Below, one piece after another: positions 1 through 8,458 of a stretch of 64,000 nt of DNA (position 1 is its first letter; the number at the start of each line of letters is the position of its first letter). This stretch comes from Granulicatella sp041433555. GTDB taxonomy: Bacteria > Bacillota > Bacilli > Lactobacillales > Aerococcaceae. Location of the stretch: assembly GCF_041433555.1 (NCBI RefSeq), contig NZ_JAPWBR010000010.1:1-64000 (forward strand). Direction: 5' to 3'. Position numbers and translations under genes: made by a program. Under the pieces are notes generated by a model. That model searched no databases, was not told the DNA's origin, and was given only the letters and a program-made list of their open reading frames with translations.

Positions 1-26
1 TGTGCTTATTTATTTGGTTAAAAGGA

Positions 27-485
27 TTAAGGACGTTTGTTTTCTAAGTCCGTTCTTACGACTAAAACATCGCAAGAAGCATTACGAATGACATATTCAG
101 ATACTGAACCGATGAAGAGACGTTCCACCGCATTTAAACCAGTAGCGCCCATCATAATAAGGTCAATTCCGTAATCTTTTGTTAATTGTTTAGAGATAAC
201 TACTTTAGGAGAACCGTATTCAAGAACGGTTTCCACATCCGTGAAGTTATGAGCCTTAGCATCTTCTACGTATTCAGCAAATAAGTTTTCAGCTTGTTTA
301 CGAATCTCATCTGAGAAATTGCCTTCAAATCCAGTAGGTGTTTGAAGAGAACGAGTATCGATGACGTGTGCTAACACAAGCTTTGCATGATTTCGTTTAG
401 CCACTTCAATGGCTTTGTCAAAGGCTAGTTTGGCTTCCTTGGAACCATCGATTGGAACGAGAATTTTTTCATATTCATGAAACAT
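27..485 (-). CDS. Universal stress protein, UspA family
   Basis: Cytoplasmic protein of 152 residues with a single Usp domain. The N-terminus reads EKILVPIDGS, the usual first beta strand and nucleotide-binding loop. Near the C-terminus there is a G-x2-G-x9-G-S pattern (GATG...IGSVS), the signature of ATP-binding Usp proteins. Length is normal for a one-domain member. The start has an AAGGA site about 10 bases upstream and a promoter behind it. It lies downstream of the 6S RNA gene on the same strand, the arrangement described for the lacto-usp motif. The family is linked to stress and starvation survival; its exact ligand here is not known. Confidence 0.93.
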   Translation of the reverse strand: MFHEYEKILVPIDGSKEAKLAFDKAIEVAKRNHAKLVLAHVIDTRSLQTPTGFEGNFSDEIRKQAENLFAEYVEDAKAHNFTDVETVLEYGSPKVVISKQLTKDYGIDLIMMGATGLNAVERLFIGSVSEYVIRNASCDVLVVRTDLENKRP

Positions 486-514
486 AAAATCACATCCTTA
501 TTCTTGATACCCTT

Positions 515-543
515 ATTATACACCTAAATAAAGCGAATGAAAA
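515..543 (-). promoter_or_regulatory. Promoter of the uspA-family gene
   Basis: On the minus strand a perfect -10 TATAAT (positions 520 to 515) lies 17 bases from a TTTTCA -35 (543 to 538). It is followed by a short leader and an AAGGA ribosome binding site. It lies beyond the terminator of the 6S gene, so uspA has its own start. Confidence 0.6.
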
Positions 544-582
544 GGGAACCAAAACGGATGGAAATAGGAATTAAGGCAAAAG

Positions 583-817
583 AAAAACCACTCACGAAGA
601 GTGGCCTAAAGTTAATAACTTTATATAGATTTCCAACGATGCCGTTTGATGTATTTGTTAGTTTGAACCCGCATCTAAAGCAGGTGGGCTTCTATGTATT
701 ACTTCCTAACTACCAAGTGAAAGGGCTTGTTATCTGTAATATCAATCTGAATCCCTAAAAAGTCGTAAATTGTTCGGTCAACACTTAGTAAATACCGCGC
801 ACATCTTAGATCTCTAT
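583..817 (-). ncRNA. ssrS: 6S RNA (lacto-usp type)
   Basis: Predicted transcript of about 235 bases with its own promoter and an intrinsic terminator. The ends can pair (AUAGA with UCUAU, GAUG with CAUC). The middle forms a long interrupted rod, for example GUUAG with CUAAC and ACCUGC with GCGGGU around a loop near 675. The position between rarA and uspA is what is known for 6S RNA in Lactobacillales; Bacillus also carries a 6S gene next to rarA. 6S RNA binds housekeeping RNA polymerase and mimics an open promoter. Identification rests on position, size and fold; I could not run a covariance model. A 73-codon frame on the other strand is not a gene. Confidence 0.75.
588..606 (-). terminator. 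Terminator of the 6S RNA gene
   Basis: On the minus strand a stem CCACTC/GAGTGG closes a 5-base loop and is followed by TTTTTCTTTT. This sets the 3' end of the 6S transcript. Confidence 0.85.
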
Positions 818-823
818 GTCATT

Positions 824-852
824 ATAGTAGCACAAGAGTAGGTCGATTGCAA
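824..852 (-). promoter_or_regulatory. Promoter of the 6S RNA gene
   Basis: On the minus strand -35 TTGCAA (852 to 847) and extended -10 TGC-TACTAT (829 to 824) are separated by 17 bases. The predicted start of transcription is near 817. No ribosome binding site follows, which fits a non-coding RNA. Confidence 0.75.
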
Positions 853-888
853 TAAAAGTTTGGTACCGATTTCTTAAGAAATCACTAA

Positions 889-2157
889 TTATTTTTGACG
901 ATATTTTTGGTATTGTTTCATCAATGCATCCTCATATGAAGAGGTTGGTTCTGCCTTGAAATACTCCTCATTTTTAAGCGCGTCAGGCAAGTATTGCTGT
1001 TTCACGAAGTGTCCTGGATAGTCATGTGGATACTTGTATCCAACACCACGTCCCAATTTTTGAGCACCTGAATAATGAGCATCTTTTAAGTGGTCTGGAA
1101 TGCTAATCGCACGACCTTTTCTGACATCAGACAATGCACTATCGATTGAGCGAATAGCCGTGTTTGATTTAGGTGAAAGAGCGAGTTCGATAATGGCGTT
1201 CGCTAGAGGAATTCTAGCTTCCGGTAAACCAAGACGTTCAGCAGCTTGTACGGCTGAGACAGCTCGAGCGGCCCCTTGAGGATTTCCTAGTCCGATATCT
1301 TCATAGGCAATAACTAAAAGGCGTCTCATTAAGCTTGTTAAGTCACCAGCTTCCATTAAACGAGCAGCGTAATGCAAGGCTGCATTCACATCTGATCCTC
1401 GAATCGATTTTTGAAGAGCGGAGATGACATCGTAATGTTGGTCGCCGTCTTTATCATAAGAGAGTGCTTTTCTTTGGATACATTCTTCTGCGATTTGAAT
1501 CGTGATATGGATTTTTCCATCGTCACTAGCTTCAGTTGATTTAGCGGCTAGTTCTAGTGCGTTTAGGGCGCTTCTGACATCTCCGTTAGTACTACTTGCA
1601 AAGTGAGTTAAGGCTTCTTCTGTGACGTCTAGATTTAGTTTTCTTAAGCCACGTTCTTCATCTTCGATAGCTTTTAAGAGTGCTTTTTGAATATCCTGCG
1701 AAGAAAGTGGTTTAAGTTCAAATATTTGAGTACGACTTCGAATCGCTGGATTAATGGAAATGTACGGATTCTCAGTCGTTGCTCCGACTAAAATAATTCG
1801 GCCATTTTCCAGATGAGGCAATAAGAAGTCTTGTTTCGTTTTATCAAGACGATGGATTTCATCGAGTAGTAAAATCACGCTACCAGACATCTTTGCTTCT
1901 TCAGCAACAATTTGTAAGTCCTTTTTTGTATCGGTGGCTGCGTTTAGTTGTCTAAAAGCCACTTTTGTACTTCCGCTAATGGCGCTAGCGATACTTGTTT
2001 TCCCAGTTCCTGGAGGACCATATAAAATCATGGATGATAATTGTTTGGCCACAACCATGCGATTGATGATTTTTCCAGGAGAGACAAGATGCTCTTGACC
2101 AATCACTTCGTCAATCGTACGAGGTCGCATACGGTAAGCGAGCGGTTGATGGTTCAT
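889..2157 (-). CDS. rarA: Replication-associated recombination protein A (AAA+ ATPase)
   Basis: RarA/MgsA acts in the cytoplasm at stalled replication forks, in replication restart and recombination. The 422-residue protein has Walker A GPPGTGKTS near residue 49, Walker B LLLDEIHR near residue 98, a sensor motif VGATTENPY, and the C-terminal tetramerisation and MgsA domains (LMRRLLVIAYEDIGLGNP). Length is that of the family. The start is set by AAGGAGG seven bases upstream. It is divergent from the cysteine desulfurase gene. In Bacillus the orthologue yrvN stands in the same neighbourhood but is followed by cymR, which is missing here. Confidence 0.97.
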   Translation of the reverse strand: MNHQPLAYRMRPRTIDEVIGQEHLVSPGKIINRMVVAKQLSSMILYGPPGTGKTSIASAISGSTKVAFRQLNAATDTKKDLQIVAEEAKMSGSVILLLDEIHRLDKTKQDFLLPHLENGRIILVGATTENPYISINPAIRSRTQIFELKPLSSQDIQKALLKAIEDEERGLRKLNLDVTEEALTHFASSTNGDVRSALNALELAAKSTEASDDGKIHITIQIAEECIQRKALSYDKDGDQHYDVISALQKSIRGSDVNAALHYAARLMEAGDLTSLMRRLLVIAYEDIGLGNPQGAARAVSAVQAAERLGLPEARIPLANAIIELALSPKSNTAIRSIDSALSDVRKGRAISIPDHLKDAHYSGAQKLGRGVGYKYPHDYPGHFVKQQYLPDALKNEEYFKAEPTSSYEDALMKQYQKYRQK

Positions 2158-2241
2158 GACAGTTCCTCCTTAAATTTCTTTATGTTTAGTGTATCATAAG
2201 TTGAAAGAATGATATAATAGGAAAGATTAAAACAACTTATT

Positions 2242-2269
2242 AGGACAATAAATAGTCATCACGTATAAT
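2242..2269 (+). promoter_or_regulatory. Promoter of the cysteine desulfurase gene
   Basis: AGGACA (2242-2247) and a perfect TATAAT (2264-2269) are separated by 16 bases. The -35 is weak. The leader to the GTG start is about 24 bases and holds GTGAGGAG. Confidence 0.5.
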
Positions 2270-2299
2270 AGTATTGTTTGAAAGTGAGGAGAGTGCAAG

Positions 2300-3406
2300 G
2301 TGAATTACTTAGATTATGCAGCAACGACGCCAGTAAACGCAGAAGTATTAGAAGTGATTACAAAGGAAATGGCTTCTTTTGGGAATCCGTCTAGTGTCTA
2401 TCGTATTGGTCGTGAACAAAAGCAAAAAATCGAACGTGTGAAGAAAGCTATTTTATCTGAACTACAAGCATCTCCACACGATGCCATTATCTTTACAAGT
2501 TCAGGTTCTGAAGGAAATAACTTAGTATTCGAGAGTATTCGTGAGCATTTCGCGAATGAAAAAGGTCATATCATTGTTTCTGCTGTTGAGCATCCTTCTG
2601 TTCGTAAATCGGCTGAATTTTTAGAACAAGAAGGCTTTGACGTGACGTATTTAGCTCCAAATAAAGATGGCATTGTGACGGTTTCTGAAATTGAGCAGGC
2701 TCTAAGAGAGGATACACGTCTGGTTTCTGTCATGACGGTCAATAATGAAACAGGCGCACGTTTCCCAATTGAAGAGATTGCTGCTTTATTAAAAGACAAG
2801 CCAACTTATTTCCATACAGATGCCGTTCAAGCCTTTGCACAAGAAGCTTTAACGGTGGATGGAATTGACTATTTAACGGCTTCAGGACATAAAATTTATG
2901 CGCCAAAAGGGATTGGATTCCTATATAAATCAAAAGATGCGCCAATTCACGCTTTAATTAAAGGCGGCGGGCAAGAGCTAGGGTTCAGAGCAGGAACGGA
3001 AAATGTTCCTTATATTTTAGGGCTTGAAAAAGCAATGCAAATCGTTGTAGAAAAAAGAGATGAGCTCGTTCAAAACTATCAAGAGTTACGTGAGTATCTA
3101 ATCGAGAAGTTGTCTGAAAGAGGCATTGAGTTTGAGTTTAACGGCGTAGCAAATCCAAAGAATCCGCATATTTGTAATATCTGGCTGAAGGGAAGAAAAG
3201 CGACACAAACGTTAATCTTCAATGATTTAAAAGATGTTTCAGTATCTGCTGGATCAGCATGTTCAGCTGGAAGTGTACAAATCAGTCCAGTATTGTCTGC
3301 AATGTTTAAAGGCGAAACGAGTCGTCTTGAAGAATCTGTCAGACTTTCATTTGGAATGGGTTCAACAAAAGAAGATATTGACGCCTTTGTGGACGCACTG
3401 CGTTAA
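2300..3406 (+). CDS. Cysteine desulfurase (NifS/IscS family)
   Basis: PLP enzyme that takes sulfur from cysteine and passes it to MnmA for tRNA 2-thiouridine synthesis. The 368-residue protein shows the PLP lysine in the motif SGHKIYAPKG and the active cysteine in SAGSACSAGS near residue 320. It begins with NYLDYAATTP, typical of class V aminotransferases. The start codon is GTG, with GAGGAG upstream. It corresponds to Bacillus YrvO, and its place two genes upstream of mnmA supports a role in tRNA thiolation more than general Fe-S assembly; that assignment is inferred from context. Confidence 0.95.
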   Translation: MNYLDYAATTPVNAEVLEVITKEMASFGNPSSVYRIGREQKQKIERVKKAILSELQASPHDAIIFTSSGSEGNNLVFESIREHFANEKGHIIVSAVEHPSVRKSAEFLEQEGFDVTYLAPNKDGIVTVSEIEQALREDTRLVSVMTVNNETGARFPIEEIAALLKDKPTYFHTDAVQAFAQEALTVDGIDYLTASGHKIYAPKGIGFLYKSKDAPIHALIKGGGQELGFRAGTENVPYILGLEKAMQIVVEKRDELVQNYQELREYLIEKLSERGIEFEFNGVANPKNPHICNIWLKGRKATQTLIFNDLKDVSVSAGSACSAGSVQISPVLSAMFKGETSRLEESVRLSFGMGSTKEDIDAFVDALR

Positions 3407-3476
3407 GAGAGAGCTTTTGTTTAGAGGCAAAATATGGTAAACTAACGTTGTAGAAAAAGAAAGAGGAGAAGCGCAT

Positions 3477-3824
3477 ATGGCATTTACACCAACTGCATCA
3501 TTAAAAGGATCAAACCAAGTCTTTTCGGTTAGTCCAACATGTAAAGGATACACATTACGTGATAATGGCTTTACAGAAACAAAATCTGGGAACTTCCAAT
3601 TAATTCGTAGTTTAGACGAAACAATTGATGATCACCGTGGATTAAAATTAAAAGTCATGGTGGATAAAGATAAGAAACAATTGAAAATTTCGACAGTAAC
3701 GAAGAATGGCCTGCAAACAGTTGACTTATACGGTAAAGCAAATACTGCTATGGCTGTAGAAAAGTTAGAGTTTATTTTAGAAGGGCTTGTTGAACGAGGA
3801 GTTCTCGAAGTAACAACAAAATAG
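3477..3824 (+). CDS. DUF1831 family protein
   Basis: Small cytoplasmic protein of 115 residues without signal peptide or membrane segment. It matches, from memory of the family, the DUF1831 proteins that follow cysteine desulfurase genes in lactic acid bacteria. AGAGGAGAAG precedes the ATG. The distance to the upstream gene is 70 bases, and a hairpin terminator follows, so the two genes likely form one transcript. The function is unknown; a helper role in sulfur transfer is only suggested by the neighbour. Confidence 0.85.
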   Translation: MAFTPTASLKGSNQVFSVSPTCKGYTLRDNGFTETKSGNFQLIRSLDETIDDHRGLKLKVMVDKDKKQLKISTVTKNGLQTVDLYGKANTAMAVEKLEFILEGLVERGVLEVTTK

Positions 3825-3838
3825 TGTATAAGAAAAGA

Positions 3839-3864
3839 GAGACAGTTCAAAATTGAACTGTCTC
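3839..3864. terminator. Bidirectional terminator
   Basis: A perfect 12-bp stem (GAGACAGTTCAA paired with its complement) has a 2-base spacing at the tip. T-rich runs on both sides would let it serve the DUF1831 gene on the plus strand and the convergent XRE gene on the minus strand. Confidence 0.75.
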
Positions 3865-3900
3865 GTTTATCATGCACGGGCGGTGTTCCCTGTAGCTGTA

Positions 3901-4137
3901 TTATTCGACTTCAGGTAGCGGCTTAAATTGTGCTACGAAGCTTTGAGTGTCGCCAAAATAAAGATTCTCGCTAGGAACTTCATATAGCTCCTGCATTCTT
4001 TTGCTTAAAGAATATGGAAGATTAGTTGAATCTTTTTCATACTTCGTAAGCGTATCTTTGTTTATTTTAAGATATTTGGCGGCTTCTAACAGTGTTAAAT
4101 TACGATTTACCCGTGCTGCTCGTAAAGAGATCATCAT
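3901..4137 (-). CDS. XRE-family helix-turn-helix protein
   Basis: Small DNA-binding protein of 78-79 residues beginning MMISLRAARVNRNLTLLEAA, with the Cro/CI-type helix-turn-helix (LEAAKYLKINKDTLTKYEK) near the N-terminus. The tail of about 25 residues is not recognised. An in-frame ATG at 4200 lies upstream of the predicted transcription start, so the start must be at 4137 or 4134; GAAGG precedes both. The gene stands alone, convergent to the DUF1831 gene. Target genes are unknown. Confidence 0.85.
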   Translation of the reverse strand: MMISLRAARVNRNLTLLEAAKYLKINKDTLTKYEKDSTNLPYSLSKRMQELYEVPSENLYFGDTQSFVAQFKPLPEVE

Positions 4138-4165
4138 ACACCTTCGCCCCCTTTTTCTCAACTTA

Positions 4166-4194
4166 ATTATAGTGAAAACGCAACCGTTTGTCAA
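4166..4194 (-). promoter_or_regulatory. Consensus promoter of the XRE gene
   Basis: On the minus strand a perfect TTGACA (4194 to 4189), 17 bases and a perfect TATAAT (4171 to 4166). Such a strong promoter for a single small regulator suggests that it may be repressed, perhaps by its own product. The rest of the 217 bases between this gene and mnmA shows nothing else that I recognise. Confidence 0.85.
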
Positions 4195-4354
4195 AAACAC
4201 AATTGGGCAAAAATCCCAGTACTATCGCATTTTCAATGATTTACAAGCAAAAATTTTGAAAAAAATAAAAATAAATTTAAAATTAGGGTAAATTCTGATA
4301 ACTCGACCTTCAAATCGACTAGTTCAGGAAATAAATAGAAATGATGGTGAAAGA

Positions 4355-5479
4355 ATGAGTAACGAAAAAACAAGAGTTGTCGTTGGCATGAGTGGAGGAG
4401 TTGACTCCTCTGTAACAGCTTTACTATTAAAAGAAGCTGGATATGATGTCATCGGTATTTTTATGAAAAACTGGGATGATACGGACGAAAATGGCGTTTG
4501 TACAGCAACTGAAGACTACAAGGACGTAGCTGCGGTTGCAGAACAAATTGGAATTCCGTATTATTCAGTAAACTTTGAGAAAGAATATTGGGACCGTGTA
4601 TTTGAATACTTCCTTCGTGAATATCGCCTAGGACGTACACCAAACCCAGATGTGATGTGTAATAAAGAAGTGAAATTCCAAGCTTTCCTAGATTATGCAC
4701 TGCAATTAGGAGCAGATTATGTGGCGATGGGTCACTATGCACGTGTGGAAAAAGACGAAAATGGAATTGTTCACTTATTAAGAGGGAAAGACAATAATAA
4801 AGACCAAACGTATTTCTTAAGTCAATTGAATCAAAAGCAATTAGAAAAAGCGATGTTCCCAATTGGACACTTAGAGAAAAAAGAAGTGCGTGAGATTGCT
4901 GAAAAGTATGATCTTGCGACTGCGAAGAAGAAAGATTCTACTGGTGTATGTTTCATCGGAGAACGTAACTTCAATGAATTCTTATCAAACTATTTACCAG
5001 CTAAACCTGGAAAAATGGTGACATTGGATGGTGAAGTAAAAGGCGACCACGCTGGACTCATGTACTACACAATTGGACAACGCCAAGGTCTTGGTATCGG
5101 TGGCGGTGGTAAGACAAATGATCCATGGTTTGTAATCGGAAAAGACTTATCGACAAACACTTTATATGTGGGTCAAGGCTTCCATCATCCAAACCTCTAT
5201 TCAGACAGCTTAACAGCGACAGATATTCAATTTACAAATGACCTACCAAAAGAGCAAACATTTGAATGTACGGCTAAATTCAGATACCGTCAACAAGATA
5301 CTAAAGTGAAAGTAGTATTAGATGAAAAGGACCCAACGCGTGCAACGGTTATTTTTGATGAACTTGTTCGTGCGATTACACCAGGCCAAGCTGTCGTATT
5401 TTATGACGGGGAAGAGTGCCTTGGTGGAGGCATCATCGATAAAGCGTATATGAACGGAGAAGAACGTCAATACGTATAA
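4355..5479 (+). CDS. mnmA: tRNA-specific 2-thiouridylase MnmA
   Basis: Adds sulfur to U34 of the Lys, Glu and Gln tRNAs, taking it from the cysteine desulfurase encoded just upstream. The 374-residue protein has the PP-loop GMSGGVDSSV near residue 12 and the two catalytic cysteines in NPDVMCNKE (near 103) and STGVCFIGER (near 200). Length is normal. GGTGAAAG precedes the ATG. The next gene, recD2, begins 25 bases downstream with its own AAAGGAG, as in the trmU-yrrC neighbourhood of Bacillus but without the TPR gene yrrB between them. Confidence 0.97.
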   Translation: MSNEKTRVVVGMSGGVDSSVTALLLKEAGYDVIGIFMKNWDDTDENGVCTATEDYKDVAAVAEQIGIPYYSVNFEKEYWDRVFEYFLREYRLGRTPNPDVMCNKEVKFQAFLDYALQLGADYVAMGHYARVEKDENGIVHLLRGKDNNKDQTYFLSQLNQKQLEKAMFPIGHLEKKEVREIAEKYDLATAKKKDSTGVCFIGERNFNEFLSNYLPAKPGKMVTLDGEVKGDHAGLMYYTIGQRQGLGIGGGGKTNDPWFVIGKDLSTNTLYVGQGFHHPNLYSDSLTATDIQFTNDLPKEQTFECTAKFRYRQQDTKVKVVLDEKDPTRATVIFDELVRAITPGQAVVFYDGEECLGGGIIDKAYMNGEERQYV

Positions 5480-5504
5480 ATAAAACAAAGAAAGGAGATT
5501 CCAA

Positions 5505-7913
5505 ATGAGTGATACACCTTATATTGTAGGGGAAGTATTAACGACTTTTTTCGAGAATCCGCAAAACTTCTATAAAGTCATGCTCGTTCGCGTTATCGAA
5601 TCGGATTGCGTGGATGTGGATGACGAGATTGTTGTGACTGGGATTTTCGGACAAATTCATTCGGATATCTCCTATCGTTTTAATGGGAAAATTGTTTCTC
5701 ATCCAAAATACGGAGAACAATTCCAAGCAGATAATTATCAACAGACGCAACCAACTGGTAAAAGAGGGCTCATTCAATATTTATCGAGCGCTCATTTTCC
5801 AGGAATTGGGGAGAAGACGGCTGAGAAAATTATTGAGAAGTTGGGCGAGGATGCTATGGAGCGTATCTTAAACGACGAGACTGCGCTTGATGGGATTACA
5901 GGCCTCACGAAAAAGAAAAAAGAAATGATTCGAGAAGTCATTCAGCAAAACCAGGGAACTGAGAAGTTAATGTTTGAACTGACGAATCTTGGATTTACAC
6001 CTGCGATTGCTCAGAAAATTATCGGCATGTATAAAGATAAGGCTAGAGCTGTCTTAGACGAGGATCCTTATGTACTTCTTCAAAGAATTGAAGGACTTGG
6101 TTTTAGACGAATGGATAGTATTGCCCAGTCCATGGGGATTGATCCAGACGATACTTCAAGACTTAAGGGTGCGCTCTTTGTTGTGACAAGAGATTTCTGC
6201 TATCAAACAGGAGATACTTACTTGATGGCAGAAGTGTTAATTACGCAAGCACAGCGATTACTCGAGTCATGCCAAAATTACTTAATCGAACCAGATAGAC
6301 TAGTAGATGCATTGAATGAATTAATCCGTGAAGGTGTTGTGTTTTCTGATGAAAATCGTATTGCGATTGCGTCTTTATACTACGCTGAACTTGGCATTAG
6401 TAATGCTCTTTCAAAACGGATTACGGCTTCAAAACTTGAAATTAGTAAAGAAAAAATTGATGAAGCCATTCAACAAACCGAAGAGAAGTTTGAGATTCAA
6501 TATGATGCGTCTCAAAAAGAGGCTATTTACCGTATTATGACTGAACCGCTTTTTGTATTAACAGGTGGACCAGGGACTGGGAAGACAACGATTATCAATG
6601 CTGTGATTGACGTCTACGCGCAACTGAATGAACTTGATAACGATGAAGAGATTGAAGAGGCGATTGTTCTTGCAGCACCAACAGGACGTGCAGCGAAACG
6701 GATGAATGAGTTGACAGGTTATCCTGCTTCTACGATTCATCGCCTGCTCGGAATTGCGATTGATAGTGTGGATGATAGTTTTGAAGATAAGGAAATTACC
6801 GGAGAGTTCTTGATTATCGATGAGATGTCAATGGTGGATACGTGGTTAATGAACCGCGTGTTTAAAGCGGCGCCTGAAGGATTGAAGATACTACTTGTCG
6901 GAGATAGCAATCAATTGCCTTCTGTTGGTCCTGGACAAGTCTTAACGGATTTACTGGAAACGAATCAAGTACCAGCCATCGAACTGAAGCGAATTCACCG
7001 CCAGACACAGCAGTCATCGATTGTCGAATTAGCCCATAGCATTAAAGATGGATTCTTGCCAAGGAACTTTATGGAGAAACAAACAGACCGCAGCTTCTTG
7101 CCGTGTTCTACAGAACGATTGGTAACCATTATTGAGCAAGTCGTTGTAGCGGCACTTAAAAAAGGCTATACGAAGAGAGATATTCAAGTTCTGGCTCCGA
7201 TGTATAAAGGGGATGCGGGTATTAATGCCATCAATCAGATGATGCAAGAAATCTTAAATCCTAAGATTGGAAATTCTGTGCGCGAAGTGGAATCCTTTGA
7301 TAAAGTCTTCCGTGTAGGGGATAAAGTCCTTCAACTAGTGAATTTACCGGAAGAAAATGTCTACAATGGGGATATTGGTGAAATCACAGCGATTCAGTTT
7401 GCAAAAGAAAATGATGACCAAGTGGATAAGATTTTCGTTCTATTTGATCAAACGGAAGTCGAATACCATAGAACTGATTGGCAACAATTGACGCTTGCTT
7501 ATTGCTGCTCGATTCATAAGGCACAAGGGTCTGAATTTAAAATGGTTATCTTGCCAATGGTGAATCAGTACTCACGTATGTTGCAAAGAAATCTATTGTA
7601 TACGGCAGTTACAAGAAGTCAGCAGTATCTCATTATGTGTGGGGAAGCAGGGGCATTCCAAAAGAGTGCGACAACGATTCCTCCTAAACGTGCGACTTTC
7701 TTACAAGAGTTCTTAACGAATTTCGACATTGAAAAGACAGAAGAAACTCCAGCAATTAAAGAGAATAAAACAGAGTCGTCGCTCGATGATACCGTTCTTT
7801 CAGACGAAGGCAAAGAAATCCAATTAACCATCCAAGCAATTGAAGACGCTCTTATTTCTCCGATGATTGGAATGGACGACTTAACACCATATGATTTTAT
7901 GACAAGAAGCTAG
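5505..7913 (+). CDS. recD2: ATP-dependent DNA helicase RecD2 (SF1B)
   Basis: 5'-3' DNA helicase of the RecD2 class, found in bacteria with no RecBC partner, acting in replication fork and mismatch repair. The 802 residues contain an N-terminal OB-like region, helix-hairpin-helix repeats (for example FPGIGEKTAEKI near 100), Walker A GGPGTGKTT near 353, DEMSMVD near 443, and a final helicase motif with AYCCSIHKAQGSEF near 668. The start has AAAGGAG six bases upstream. The terminator stem includes the stop codon. Confidence 0.96.
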   Translation: MSDTPYIVGEVLTTFFENPQNFYKVMLVRVIESDCVDVDDEIVVTGIFGQIHSDISYRFNGKIVSHPKYGEQFQADNYQQTQPTGKRGLIQYLSSAHFPGIGEKTAEKIIEKLGEDAMERILNDETALDGITGLTKKKKEMIREVIQQNQGTEKLMFELTNLGFTPAIAQKIIGMYKDKARAVLDEDPYVLLQRIEGLGFRRMDSIAQSMGIDPDDTSRLKGALFVVTRDFCYQTGDTYLMAEVLITQAQRLLESCQNYLIEPDRLVDALNELIREGVVFSDENRIAIASLYYAELGISNALSKRITASKLEISKEKIDEAIQQTEEKFEIQYDASQKEAIYRIMTEPLFVLTGGPGTGKTTIINAVIDVYAQLNELDNDEEIEEAIVLAAPTGRAAKRMNELTGYPASTIHRLLGIAIDSVDDSFEDKEITGEFLIIDEMSMVDTWLMNRVFKAAPEGLKILLVGDSNQLPSVGPGQVLTDLLETNQVPAIELKRIHRQTQQSSIVELAHSIKDGFLPRNFMEKQTDRSFLPCSTERLVTIIEQVVVAALKKGYTKRDIQVLAPMYKGDAGINAINQMMQEILNPKIGNSVREVESFDKVFRVGDKVLQLVNLPEENVYNGDIGEITAIQFAKENDDQVDKIFVLFDQTEVEYHRTDWQQLTLAYCCSIHKAQGSEFKMVILPMVNQYSRMLQRNLLYTAVTRSQQYLIMCGEAGAFQKSATTIPPKRATFLQEFLTNFDIEKTEETPAIKENKTESSLDDTVLSDEGKEIQLTIQAIEDALISPMIGMDDLTPYDFMTRS

Positions 7914-7926
7914 TTATCTAGCTTCT
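7905..7926 (+). terminator. Terminator of the mnmA-recD2 transcript
   Basis: Stem AGAAGCTA/TAGCTTCT with a 6-base loop, followed by TTTTTTT. The stop codon of recD2 (7911-7913) lies inside the left arm and loop. Confidence 0.85.
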
Positions 7927-7955
7927 TTTTTTCGTGTTCTTTTAGCCGGAATTAA

Positions 7956-7985
7956 TTGCCATCTGTCCATGATGTAGGGTAAAAT
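7956..7985 (+). promoter_or_regulatory. Promoter of the ACT protein and HAD genes
   Basis: TTGCCA (7956-7961), 18 bases, TAAAAT (7980-7985). The predicted start near 7992 favours a coding start at 8015 or 8018 over the ATG at 7994. Confidence 0.6.
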
Positions 7986-8017
7986 GGATACAAATGATTA
8001 TGAAAGAAGGACAAATG

Positions 8018-8458
8018 ATGAATCGACAAAAACATTTTTTAGTTTCTGAAGATGCTGTTCCTCCTGTATTTGCTAAAGTTTTGCAAGCTAAAGAACTACT
8101 TGCAACAGGACAAGCAAAAGACGTCACTGAAGTAGTGAAGATGGTTGGCATCTCACGCAGTGTTTATTATAAGTATTATCGTAAAGTACAAGGATTTTCT
8201 TCTGTAAATGCAGGAAGAAAAGCATCTATCAATATCCATATGAAAAATATCAAAGGAACGCTGACAAAGACGCTTGAAGTATTTGCAAATCGTGATATGA
8301 ACATCCTAACGATCTTCCAAGGATTAGCGATTCACAGTGTCGCTGTTGTACAAATCATGATTGATATTTCTGAGGCAACGGTAAGTGTAGAAGACGTGAT
8401 TAAAGAAATTAATGCTTTAGATAACATTATTTCTGTGGAGTTACAAAGTATCGAATAA
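8018..8458 (+). CDS. ACT domain protein, PheB-like (UPF0735)
   Basis: A 146-residue protein with an N-terminal helix-turn-helix-like part (TEVVKMVGISRSVYYKYYRK) and a C-terminal ACT domain (SINIHMKNIKGTLTKTLEVF), as in Bacillus PheB. ACT domains usually bind amino acids. I chose the ATG at 8018 because AGAAGG lies seven bases upstream; 8015 is possible. The stop overlaps the next start by one base (TAATG), so the HAD gene is translationally coupled. Its function is not established; the family was named for its place next to pheA, which is not the case here. Confidence 0.88.
   Translation: MNRQKHFLVSEDAVPPVFAKVLQAKELLATGQAKDVTEVVKMVGISRSVYYKYYRKVQGFSSVNAGRKASINIHMKNIKGTLTKTLEVFANRDMNILTIFQGLAIHSVAVVQIMIDISEATVSVEDVIKEINALDNIISVELQSIE

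Noticed and set aside
537..758. Plus-strand open frame of 73 codons
   Set aside because: It covers the terminator and body of the 6S RNA gene on the other strand, has no ribosome binding site and its sequence resembles no protein.
4138..4200. Longer N-terminus of the XRE protein (start at 4200)
   Set aside because: It begins upstream of the transcription start predicted by a consensus promoter at 4166-4194 and encodes an unusual basic leader.
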